Below, one piece after another: positions 18,735 to 26,392 of a stretch of DNA of 62,094 nucleotides. Both the position numbers and the translations under genes were made by a program. The stretch is taken from the NCBI GenBank assembly GCA_022683945.1, contig JAJHSH010000026.1, forward strand, positions 1-62,094, given 5' to 3'. This DNA comes from Candidatus Acetothermia bacterium (GTDB lineage Bacteria; Bipolaricaulota; Bipolaricaulia; RBG-16-55-9; DRXL01). How positions within the stretch are numbered: position 1 is the first letter of the stretch; each line of letters begins with the position of its first letter. The notes under the pieces are model-generated. The model was not told the DNA's origin and made no database searches. It saw only the letters and a list, made by a program, of their open reading frames with translations.

Positions 18735-18758
18735 GCTGCCCGAGGGCAAGCGGGCAGC
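18735..18758 (-). terminator. Rho-independent terminator for the minus-strand unit 19105-18725
   Basis: Minus strand GCTGCCCGCTTGCCCTCGGGCAGC followed by GTAGTCTTTTTAC. Confidence 0.65.
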
Positions 18759-18815
18759 GCAGCACTCTTCCTCTGAGCAGCAGGGTCTCAGAGGAACCCC
18801 GTCATCTCCCCGCCC

Positions 18816-19064
18816 TCACTCCGAGGTCTTCTCCCCCATTCCCCTCTCGCTTTCCCCTCTTCCGAAGATTTCGGCGAGGCTGCTTCCACAGGAGACGACA
18901 GGCCCGAAGAGATCGGCCTCTACAGAATTGCTCTGTGCTGGCCACTGGGGGAAAATCCCGCCGAGGCTGCGGGCAAAACCCTGGTGACCAAACGCTGCTG
19001 GACTCAGCAGTTGGGCCATCCCTTCGGGTACAAGGAGGTTGTGTTGGGGCATATATACTGTCAC
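18816..19064 (-). CDS. Candidate small protein (82 aa) or alternatively a non-coding RNA; no recognised family
   Basis: ORF between a consensus promoter (19134-19106) and a terminator (18758-18735). Confidence 0.4.
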   Translation of the reverse strand: MTVYMPQHNLLVPEGMAQLLSPAAFGHQGFARSLGGIFPQWPAQSNSVEADLFGPVVSCGSSLAEIFGRGESERGMGEKTSE

Positions 19065-19105
19065 TCTCTTCCCACTCTCTACTATAAGTGTTAGCGGTGT
19101 TTAAC

Positions 19106-19134
19106 ATTATAAATAACTTTTTTATCTTTGTCAA
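19106..19134 (-). promoter_or_regulatory. Perfect sigma70-type promoter TTGACA-N17-TATAAT (minus strand)
   Basis: TTGACAaagataaaaaagttattTATAAT on the minus strand. Confidence 0.8.
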
Positions 19135-19357
19135 GTGGGGATATTTGGGGCATGACGCCGATCATAAAAAATGCTGAAATAGGGCTTTCTCATGATTTTT
19201 CGTTCTCTCTAAAGCTTCTCCAGCTAGTTTTGAACAAAATCGCAAACTCACCAGAGAAAATTGCGCTGACACCAACGGTAAGAGCCTGCAAATGAAACAC
19301 AGATCACCGACGTCCGCTATATCTTGGGTGTATAAGAAATTCTAAGGTCTGAAAGGA

Positions 19358-19600
19358 GTGGCCATGACCAAGTGGATCTACGTGCAGATGCGCAACAGTC
19401 TGGGGTTCGCCGTGATCTCCGTGCCGATGGACCTCACCGTCTCGCAGTTGAAGCTCCTGCTGGGAGCCGATCCGCGCAGTTTTGTCACCGTCCACTCCGC
19501 GTTCCAGCCCCTGGCAGAGAACGAGCCGGTCTATCAACGGGTCTCCAACTACGACACGGTCTATATAGACCCCTACCGGCGTCCTCACGAAATTCACTGA
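19358..19600 (+). CDS. Small protein of unknown function (80 aa)
   Basis: aaggagtggccATGACC RBS; terminator-like inverted repeat follows. Confidence 0.6.
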   Translation: MAMTKWIYVQMRNSLGFAVISVPMDLTVSQLKLLLGADPRSFVTVHSAFQPLAENEPVYQRVSNYDTVYIDPYRRPHEIH

Positions 19601-19613
19601 CCCCCTCTCCCTC

Positions 19614-19672
19614 AACAAGCGGGAGCCGGTCGCCAATATCCCCGCGCTGGCTCCCGCTTGCCCGCTTTTTAA
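19614..19672 (+). terminator. Terminator-like inverted repeat CAAGCGGGAGCC...GGCTCCCGCTTG then GCTTTTT
   Basis: Direct reading. Confidence 0.6.
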
Positions 19673-19710
19673 ACTTTTGTAATATATTCTGTTTTATTTT
19701 TTATTCTCAC

Positions 19711-19739
19711 TTGACAAGTTGAAAAAAGTTCTTTATAAT
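19711..19739 (+). promoter_or_regulatory. Perfect sigma70-type promoter TTGACA-N17-TATAAT (plus strand)
   Basis: TTGACAagttgaaaaaagttcttTATAAT. Confidence 0.85.
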
Positions 19740-19802
19740 ATTAACACCCTAAGAACCAAGGGTAACGAAGGGAGAAAGGCAACTCACGTACAAGCAAACG
19801 TT

Positions 19803-19889
19803 CCTGACAAGGGCAAACCCGCCGAGAGGCGGGGGCGCAAAGCCACAGACCCGACCGGGAAGACCGAGGGTGGCTGGGTTGCCGGGAAG
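19803..19889 (+). ncRNA. Cyclic di-GMP-I (GEMM) riboswitch
   Basis: acaaGGGCAAACCCGCCGAGAGGCGGGGGCGCAAAGCCACAGACCC...GGGTGGCTGGGTTGCCGGGAA matches the GEMM-I core (GGCAAACC...GCAAAGCCAC...GGTTGCC). Confidence 0.9.
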
Positions 19890-19891
19890 AG

Positions 19892-20407
19892 ATGAAAAGA
19901 CCGATCACCGTCGCGGCGCTCGCAGGCGCTTGCTTGCTGCTGCTGACCCTCCCCAGTCTTTCGCAGAGCTCCGCCACAGCTACAGTGGCGTTTCAGCTTA
20001 CGGGTTATCAAAGCCTCTCTGTTTGGGGAGAACGCACGGACGCGAGAGATATCATCTCGCTCTATCGAATTCCTCAGCCCTCTCCCCAGGAGCGTGCCGC
20101 GGGCTGGGTTGAGCGCCCCAGAGCACTTCAGTTACTGGCCCGCAGCAATCTGCCTTGGGTCCTGCGCGTCCGCGCCCTGGAACCCACAATGGGCACAAGC
20201 GACGACGGTCAATATAGAAAACCTGTCAGCGATCTCTACGTTCGCGCCGCCAGAAATTATATTCCCGTCTCCGTCAGCGATCAGGCCATTACCGAGGGGC
20301 CGTTGGGAGAGTTTCTCATCCCCATTGATTACCGCGTGCGCGTGGGCCCGGAGCACCGCGACGGCAGCTATCAAGTAACGCTGATTTATACGATTTCCAC
20401 TCGTTAG
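19892..20407 (+). CDS. Secreted protein of unknown function under c-di-GMP riboswitch
   Basis: Signal peptide MKRPITVAALAGACLLLLTLPSLSQSSA; start codon right after aptamer. Confidence 0.75.
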   Translation: MKRPITVAALAGACLLLLTLPSLSQSSATATVAFQLTGYQSLSVWGERTDARDIISLYRIPQPSPQERAAGWVERPRALQLLARSNLPWVLRVRALEPTMGTSDDGQYRKPVSDLYVRAARNYIPVSVSDQAITEGPLGEFLIPIDYRVRVGPEHRDGSYQVTLIYTISTR

Positions 20408-20480
20408 CAGCCTACCAGAGCTAGCTTCAACACCGAGCGCTTGCATCGGACTGCGAGCAGATGCTATACTTCTAGCCCAG

Positions 20481-21059
20481 ATGATGAGCGCTTTGCCGTT
20501 AGTGCGAGAAGGGCTGCAACTGCGCCCCGCGACCCGTGATGATCTGGCGGCCATCTGGGAGATCGAGCGGGCTTCTTTCTCCACGCCGTGGCCCCCAGAG
20601 TATTTGGAACAACAGCTCGGAGAGGGCTTCGTCGTCCTCGAACGCGCAGGACGCCTCGTCGGCTATGCCGTTATCGGCGCGAAGCTCCCGACGTTCTTCG
20701 CGCGCTTAGAACAACGGACAAGGGCGCTCTTGAGCGGCGGCCTTCAGCCGGAACCGCCCCTGGTAGCTCATATCTTAAATATTGCAGTAGCACCTGCGCT
20801 CCGACGCCAAGGGTTGGGGAGATATCTGGTGCAGTACGCCCTGAACTACGCGCGCCGTCTGGGGGCTGCGCGCATCGAACTCGAAGTCCGCACCGATAAT
20901 AGCACGGCCATCGCGCTCTACCAAAGATTCGGCTTTCACATTCAAGAGATCGTTCCCAAGTACTACAGCGATGGCGCGGATGCTTATCTGATGGTCAAGG
21001 CTCTAGCGCCTGCTGAAGGGTCTCCCAATCTGCGGGGGTATCGAGATCGAGCTGGGTGA
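20481..21059 (+). CDS. rimI: Ribosomal protein S18-alanine N-acetyltransferase (GNAT)
   Basis: LQLRPATRDDLAAIWEIERASFSTPWPPEYLEQQL...ILNIAVAPALRRQGLGRYLVQYAL...ALYQRFGFHIQEIVPKYYSDGADAYLM. Confidence 0.88.
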   Translation: MMSALPLVREGLQLRPATRDDLAAIWEIERASFSTPWPPEYLEQQLGEGFVVLERAGRLVGYAVIGAKLPTFFARLEQRTRALLSGGLQPEPPLVAHILNIAVAPALRRQGLGRYLVQYALNYARRLGAARIELEVRTDNSTAIALYQRFGFHIQEIVPKYYSDGADAYLMVKALAPAEGSPNLRGYRDRAG

Positions 21060-21597
21060 TCTCTTCTTCAGCAGAAAGCTGAAGCTTGGTCGCTTCGTCC
21101 CAGTGGGCTTGAAGAATAGCTCGTCCGCTCTCATCGCCTTTCAATGTGAAGAATTCCGCGAAGAGCGCGCGCGGCAGCGCTACCGGACGACCAATCTCGC
21201 CGCGATAGCGGGGAAAACAGAGCTTTTGCGTCATTTGAAACTCTTTCGCCACACGCGCGATCAGCGCGCTCGTCATCAACGGCATATCTCCCAATAGAAC
21301 TAACGCTCCCGGAGCTTCTGCAGGGAGCTGGCGCAGCGCGAGCTGCAGCGATGAGGCGCGCCCGCGCGCCCAATCGAGATTCGAGAGCACTCTGAGCTTT
21401 GGAGACTCTCGTAGTTTGCCCAGCGCTGCGCTTAGCTTATCAGCGTCTGCTCCTAAGACAAGATAGACGGTCTTGAGTGGGGCCTCCAGCGCGGCGCGCA
21501 GCGCGTGATAGATCACTGCGTGGCCGCGAAGTTCTCGTAGCAGCTTCTGGCCGCCGAAGCGTTGTCCCGCGCCGGCAGCCAGTAAAATCCCGGGAAC
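20995..21597 (-). CDS. MobA-like (MoCo) nucleotidyltransferase; start upstream of the tracked 21516, no clear ATG/GTG
   Basis: Upstream extension in frame reads VPGILLAAGAGQRFGGQKLLRELRGHAVIYHAL, the conserved NTP-binding motif. Confidence 0.75.
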   Translation of the reverse strand, partial: VPGILLAAGAGQRFGGQKLLRELRGHAVIYHALRAALEAPLKTVYLVLGADADKLSAALGKLRESPKLRVLSNLDWARGRASSLQLALRQLPAEAPGALVLLGDMPLMTSALIARVAKEFQMTQKLCFPRYRGEIGRPVALPRALFAEFFTLKGDESGRAILQAHWDEATKLQLSAEEEITQLDLDTPADWETLQQALEP

Positions 21598-21613
21598 CGT
21601 TGCTAACCTCCTG

Positions 21614-22843
21614 CTAGCGCTTATTGATCAAGAGCACGTCTTGCCCCTCACGGGCGATATAAATATCGGGCTTCTTGTCGCCGTTGAGATCTTTGAAGAG
21701 TATGGCGTTCCCGCCTTGATTGCCGCCTTCTACAGAAAGCTCGATCGCTGTAAAAAAGCCGCGCCCGTCGTTGATGAGCAAGAGATTGGGCTGCTGGACG
21801 ACGACCGAAGATTGCTGCGGACGAACGATAACAAGATCCAAATCGCCGTCGCCGTCATAATCGGCGAAATCGAAGTCGCGACAGCCAAAAACAGCAAAGG
21901 GGAGCTGCTCTGCCGTGCGGTCACTGAAAAAGCCTCGCCCGTTATTGATCCAGAGAACGGCCCGCCCGGGATCGTTACACGCGAAGAGATCGAGATCGCC
22001 ATCCCCATCAACGTCGAGATATTTGATCGCCAGCGTGTTGGTGCCCTGCTCAAACGAGGCGCGATAGGCCGTCTCATCGGTGAAGAAACCGCGATTGTTA
22101 ATTAAGATGCGATTGACTTGGTTGAGGCCGCCCTGAACGGGGTCGCCCGTGCCCCAAACAACATCGGCGTCTTTATCGCCGTCGGCGTCGGCGCAGTCAA
22201 GAGCAGCGACGCTGAACGACGTGGGCGGCAGACGACTGCCGCTCTCTTCGACGAAGACCCCGCGCCCCTGATTGACCCACAGGCGCGCCGGGTCGCCCTG
22301 CACTGTTCCTATCATGAGATCTAAGTCCCCGTCGCCGTCTATGTCGCAGAGCTTCGCGGCAAACGAACGATTGATCACTACTGTACCCTGAAAGCGCGTC
22401 GCCGTCTCGTCCTGATAGAGCCCGGCCCCCGTATTAATTAAGATGCGATCGGGAGCGCCGCCTGTAGGCGAGCCCATAGCTAATACGATATCAAGATCGC
22501 CGTCGTTATCGAGATCGCCCAGGTCGGCCCCAAAAGCGATCTCGCTGGGGATCGCCGGAAGTCTGCGGCCGGCGTCGTCTTTGAATCGCCCCTGCCCATC
22601 GTTGATGAGCACTTTGATCAGCGGGGAGTCCCCCGGACGGTTGCCGACAATAAGATCGAGATCGCCGTCTTTATCTATATCTGCCGCGCGCACCCAATGG
22701 CTGCGATCTCTCTCAGATTCAAGGCGCAAGCGCGTCTCGTCCGAGAAATCTAGAGTGACCGGCGGACGCGGCTGGGCTATCGCCAGTCCCATCCCCAAGA
22801 GAACGCCAACCCCCAACAGCAACAAACGCACCAGAGAACGCAT
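21614..22843 (-). CDS. Secreted FG-GAP/VCBS-repeat protein
   Basis: Repeated DIDKDGDLDLIVGNRPGDSPLIKVLINDGQGRF-type repeats; signal peptide. Confidence 0.88.
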   Translation of the reverse strand: MRSLVRLLLLGVGVLLGMGLAIAQPRPPVTLDFSDETRLRLESERDRSHWVRAADIDKDGDLDLIVGNRPGDSPLIKVLINDGQGRFKDDAGRRLPAIPSEIAFGADLGDLDNDGDLDIVLAMGSPTGGAPDRILINTGAGLYQDETATRFQGTVVINRSFAAKLCDIDGDGDLDLMIGTVQGDPARLWVNQGRGVFVEESGSRLPPTSFSVAALDCADADGDKDADVVWGTGDPVQGGLNQVNRILINNRGFFTDETAYRASFEQGTNTLAIKYLDVDGDGDLDLFACNDPGRAVLWINNGRGFFSDRTAEQLPFAVFGCRDFDFADYDGDGDLDLVIVRPQQSSVVVQQPNLLLINDGRGFFTAIELSVEGGNQGGNAILFKDLNGDKKPDIYIAREGQDVLLINKR

Positions 22844-22977
22844 AATGCTCGTGCCTCCTCTTTTTTGTCTAGCGTAGTCTGTTTCGCTTTTATAGATTTT
22901 ACTCCCCATTGTGTGGAAATTCTGTGCCAACTCTGTGGCAGCAAGGTGGAGAAAATTCTGTATAATGCTCTTTATCT

Positions 22978-23502
22978 ATGCTGCGGGTTCACGTGGGCTC
23001 TCAGAACAGAGTGAAAGCCCAAGCGGTGCAGAATATTTTTGCTCGAGCCTTGGGGCCAACAGAAGTCAGATTGATCGCCGTCGAGTCTGGAGTTTCGGCG
23101 CAGCCCTTTAACGAAGAGACCGTGCGCGGGGCGTGCGTGCGCGCACGTAAAGCTCTTCTGGACGCCGATTTCGGCGTAGGCATCGAAGCGGGGCTGATCT
23201 GGAACTCCGAACTGAAGCTCTATTTTGATGTGCAGTTTTGCGCGATGTTCAGCCAAGACGGGCAGCTCACCGTGGGGCACGGATCGGGCTTTGTCTATCC
23301 GACGCAGGTCATTGAGCGCGTCCAACAAGGACGAACAATAGGCGCAGTGATGAGCGAGATCGCTCAGATCGAGAGATTGGGCTACAGAGAGGGCGCGATC
23401 GGCTTTCTCTCTAAGAATCTCTTAACGAGAGAAAAACTCACAGAACAAGCGGTCCTGATGGCGTTGCTCCCTCGCTTGAGACCTGAGTTATATGCGGCTT
23501 GA
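22978..23502 (+). CDS. Inosine/xanthosine triphosphatase (YjjX-like)
   Basis: VHVGSQNRVKAQAVQNIFARAL...VSAQPFNEETVRGACVRARKAL...DFGVGIEAGL. Confidence 0.85.
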   Translation: MLRVHVGSQNRVKAQAVQNIFARALGPTEVRLIAVESGVSAQPFNEETVRGACVRARKALLDADFGVGIEAGLIWNSELKLYFDVQFCAMFSQDGQLTVGHGSGFVYPTQVIERVQQGRTIGAVMSEIAQIERLGYREGAIGFLSKNLLTREKLTEQAVLMALLPRLRPELYAA

Positions 23503-24460
23503 ATTCTGGCTCTTGCTGCTCTTTCTGGCGTTGGGAGCATGGCTTCCCCTGACGCGATCTGTTTCTGTAACAGAACCTCCCGCTCTGGCCACGGAGCCGA
23601 CGCTGCCCGCCGCTCCGACAGAACCGACGCTCTCTTTTCGCATACAGAGTGCCGTCTATCTCTTTATTATCGTAGTGGACGGCCTGCGCCCCGATGCGCT
23701 CCAGCGTGCTCAGACCCCAAATATTGACAGACTGTGGCAGTCGGGGCTCTACAGTTGGCAGGCCCAGACGGTCTCCCCCAGCTTGACGCTGCCGGCGGTC
23801 GCGTCGCTCTTTACGGGGTTACGTCCGGAGCGCCATCGCGTCCTGTGGAACTCTTGGATGCCCGAGCGCGGGCAGATCGCCGTGCCCACCGTCTTCGATC
23901 TGGCTCACGAAGCACAGATCTCAACAGCTGCTTTTGTCGGCAAGCGCAAGCTTCAGCATCTCTTTCAGCCGCAGATCCCGCTTCAGATCATCAGAGGCGA
24001 GGCCGGGCACGTCTTAGATAGCGCTCTGGAGTATATCTCTCAGCATCGTCCGAGGTTAGTCTTTCTGCATCTTTCGGACGTGGACGACGCGGGTCATCGT
24101 CACGGCTGGATGACGCTGCAACAGCTCCGAGCGGTCGAGCGCGTCGACCAAGCCGTGGGCCGCCTGATGCAAAAGCTAAGTGAGCTGGAGATGCTCAAAG
24201 GCTCTGTGATTATCTTGACGTCCGATCATGGGGGGCACGGGCGGATTCACGGCACCGATGACCCCAGAGATATGACGATCCCATGGATCTTATGGACTCC
24301 AGAAATAGAGACGGGCCAAGAGATCGCGCGGACGATCTACATTTACGATACGGCGGCGACGGCGCTTGCGGCGCTGGGGCTGACGATTCCCGAGGAGTGG
24401 GAAGGGCTTCCACTTCTGGAGGCTTTTCCTGAAGCTACTCTGCAGTCGGAACGGCCTTGA
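23492..24460 (+). CDS. Type I phosphodiesterase / alkaline-phosphatase-superfamily protein
   Basis: VDGLRPDALQRAQTPNIDRLWQSG...SPSLTLPAVASLFTGLRPERH...ILTSDHGGHGRIHGT. Confidence 0.85.
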   Translation: MRLEFWLLLLFLALGAWLPLTRSVSVTEPPALATEPTLPAAPTEPTLSFRIQSAVYLFIIVVDGLRPDALQRAQTPNIDRLWQSGLYSWQAQTVSPSLTLPAVASLFTGLRPERHRVLWNSWMPERGQIAVPTVFDLAHEAQISTAAFVGKRKLQHLFQPQIPLQIIRGEAGHVLDSALEYISQHRPRLVFLHLSDVDDAGHRHGWMTLQQLRAVERVDQAVGRLMQKLSELEMLKGSVIILTSDHGGHGRIHGTDDPRDMTIPWILWTPEIETGQEIARTIYIYDTAATALAALGLTIPEEWEGLPLLEAFPEATLQSERP

Positions 24461-24479
24461 CTTCCCCGCCCCGGTTGTG
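24456..24479. repeat. 24-bp direct repeat copy 1 (CTTGACTTCCCCGCCCCGGTTGTG), overlapping stop codon of phosphodiesterase gene
   Basis: Identical to 24993-25016. Confidence 0.85.
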
Positions 24480-24638
24480 TCATACATTTTTTCATTGAAC
24501 AAAATAAGCGATGCCTAGGCTGACTGAGCCACGTTTTGACCCATATTGCCCGTGATGCACCGAGTGCCTCCGTTAGCCTGTGGCAAGAATTGTGATAAAA
24601 TAATAACGAACGGCGACAGAACGCAGCAAGGAGATCAA

Positions 24639-24842
24639 ATGCCGCAGAGGTTCACCTTGGAGTACTGGACAGACGACGACTGGTATGTAGGCCGATTGCG
24701 CGAGGTGCCTAGCGTCTTTAGCCAAGGAGAGACGCTGGCTGATCTGGAGGAGAACATCCGGGACGCCTATCGGCTCATGCTCGAAGAGCAGCTTCCACAG
24801 CGCCGCGATGTTCGCTCGAAACCGATCACGGTAGATGTGTGA
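24639..24842 (+). CDS. hicB: HicB-like antitoxin
   Basis: FTLEYWTDDDWYVGRLREVPSVFSQGETLADLEENIRDAYRLMLEEQ. Confidence 0.75.
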   Translation: MPQRFTLEYWTDDDWYVGRLREVPSVFSQGETLADLEENIRDAYRLMLEEQLPQRRDVRSKPITVDV

Positions 24843-24913
24843 AGCGCCGCGAGCTCATTCGAGAACTGCTAGAGAGCTTGTGCGAGCTAATCCGTAAACA
24901 GCTGGGCTTGTGA
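24839..24913 (+). pseudogene. HicA-like remnant (24 codons: VKRRELIRELLESLCELIRKQLGL)
   Basis: Overlaps hicB stop; begins like HicA (KRRELI) but ends early. Confidence 0.45.
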
Positions 24914-24992
24914 GAGTACACTTGCTAATTCGGATGGGGCAAGGAAATTGTGAACCTCACAGGCTGATCCCTGCCCTCAAAACCGCCCTCCA

Positions 24993-25016
24993 CTTGACTT
25001 CCCCGCCCCGGTTGTG
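24993..25016. repeat. 24-bp direct repeat copy 2
   Basis: CTTGACTTCCCCGCCCCGGTTGTG, identical to copy 1. Confidence 0.85.
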
Positions 25017-25054
25017 CTTTTGCAGCTAGGAGATCGTTGGAGTAAAATTCAGTT

Positions 25055-25273
25055 ATGAAGACTCAGAAGCGTCGGAAGGCCGTAAAAGACTATTTGAAGC
25101 ACCTCGAGTCCAGTGATCTTCTTCAAGCAGTGCACAGAGCGCGACACAAGGCCACGGAGCGCCTCTACGATCAGGGGGTGACAGCGCTCGCCCTGTTGCT
25201 CTCTGAAACATTGACCGAGGCCCTAGAACAGCCGGATCGGCTCTCCCAAAGACTCATCAGGCCTTCGCGATGA
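25055..25273 (+). CDS. Putative antitoxin of PIN-type TA pair
   Basis: 72-aa charged ORF, ATGA overlap with downstream PIN gene. Confidence 0.6.
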   Translation: MKTQKRRKAVKDYLKHLESSDLLQAVHRARHKATERLYDQGVTALALLLSETLTEALEQPDRLSQRLIRPSR

Positions 25274-25713
25274 GCCGGGTTTATCTGGAGACGACAGCGA
25301 TAGCCGTCTGGCTCTTTGGCGCATTGCGTGAGCCTGCACGCTATCGGGCAACGGCGGAGCTGTTCCGCCTGATAAATAAAGGCAGATTGCAAGGAGTCGT
25401 TTCGTTCTACACCTTGCAAGAGATCTACGCGTTCTGTGAGGATAATTTTCCCGCTACTGAGGCTCAAACCGTGGCGAAGCTGGCCCTCTTTGAGCTTCTG
25501 GGGACAGAGATCGAGTTAGTTCCTCTCTTGGATCGGAGGGTGCGTCTGCTTGAAGGAAGGCGTTTCGTACTGCCAGACCCTACAGATCAACCTCACGCCA
25601 TAGCCGCATGGATTCACGGATGCGAAGCTATCATCACTTACGATGAGCATTTTCAAGCGGTGAAGGATCTCATCGCGGTCATGACCCCAGAGGAGCTACT
25701 CCGACAGCTGTGA
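25270..25713 (+). CDS. PIN-domain protein (putative VapC-like toxin)
   Basis: VYLETTAIAVWLFG...SFYTLQEIYAFCED...DQPHAIAAWIHGCEAIITYDEHF. Confidence 0.75.
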   Translation: MSRVYLETTAIAVWLFGALREPARYRATAELFRLINKGRLQGVVSFYTLQEIYAFCEDNFPATEAQTVAKLALFELLGTEIELVPLLDRRVRLLEGRRFVLPDPTDQPHAIAAWIHGCEAIITYDEHFQAVKDLIAVMTPEELLRQL

Positions 25714-25719
25714 AACCCA

Positions 25720-25743
25720 CTTGCTTCCCCCGTCCCGGTTGTG
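25720..25743. repeat. 24-bp direct repeat copy 3 (diverged: CTTGCTTCCCCCGTCCCGGTTGTG)
   Basis: 7 nt after PIN gene stop; about 90% similar to copies 1 and 2 with one indel. Confidence 0.7.
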
Positions 25744-25924
25744 GGAGGGGTGAGCAACGGGGCGATCTTGCGAATAGCAGTGTAGGCGAGCGGGGGATCG
25801 GGGCAGGTCCACACGCTCAGTTGGTCTGGGAACGCGCAAGCGCCCATAGTGCTGGGAGGGGATACGAACGTAGAGATCACGGGGTTCAATACCGGCAACG
25901 GACAGGTGAAAGTGCAGTAGAAAT

Positions 25925-25952
25925 TTGAAACTCCATGACTCTCTGCTATAAT
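25925..25952 (+). promoter_or_regulatory. Promoter of ssrA: TTGAAA-N16-TATAAT
   Basis: Direct reading, about 35 nt upstream of tmRNA. Confidence 0.65.
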
Positions 25953-25985
25953 TACCGTGCGCAACGCGCACGGTCTTTGACAGAT

Positions 25986-26344
25986 GGGGGTGACACGGTT
26001 TCGACGGGGATGCAGCAGGGAGGCGGCAGGCGGAGTTTCGGCCAACTCCTCAAAACGGTCGAAGGCATATAAATGCCAACAATTTTGCGTTCGCTACGGC
26101 CTCTCTGAACTAAAGAGAAGCCTCTCTTACGGTAGTTCGGCCCGTCGGCTAGCGTAAGAGACTGACTAGGCGGGCTGACCGCGCGCTCGGCTCCGGGGCG
26201 CGCGGGAATCTCTCAAATGGAGCTCGGACCGCTTCATCTTGTTCAGTGAGAGTGAGCGGTCTTAAACTAAAACACTGAACTAAGCCTGTAGAAGCCAAAC
26301 GAAAACATCTCCGGACGTGGGTTCGAGTCCCACCACCTCCACCA
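25986..26344 (+). ncRNA. ssrA: tmRNA
   Basis: GGGGGTGACACGGTTTCGACGGGGAT...GGACGTGGGTTCGAGTCCCACCACCTCCACCA; 5' and 3' ends pair as tRNA-like domain; tag ORF 26075-26113. Confidence 0.95.
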
Positions 26345-26392
26345 CGGTAGGGGCAGCAGGGCGAACAGATAGGTTCGCCCCTACACCAAAGT

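Noticed and set aside
18671-19087. 138-aa plus-strand ORF after metF
   Set aside because: Starts inside metF, lacks protein-like composition; opposite strand has a better bounded unit.
24456-25743. Repeats as integron attC sites
   Set aside because: Copies end in GGTTGTG, not the GTTRRRY core, and no attC-type hairpin or integrase gene is visible.
25744-25924. Possible gene remnant between PIN cassette and ssrA (IVLGGDTNVEITGFNTGNGQVKVQ*)
   Set aside because: Too short and ambiguous to support a pseudogene call.
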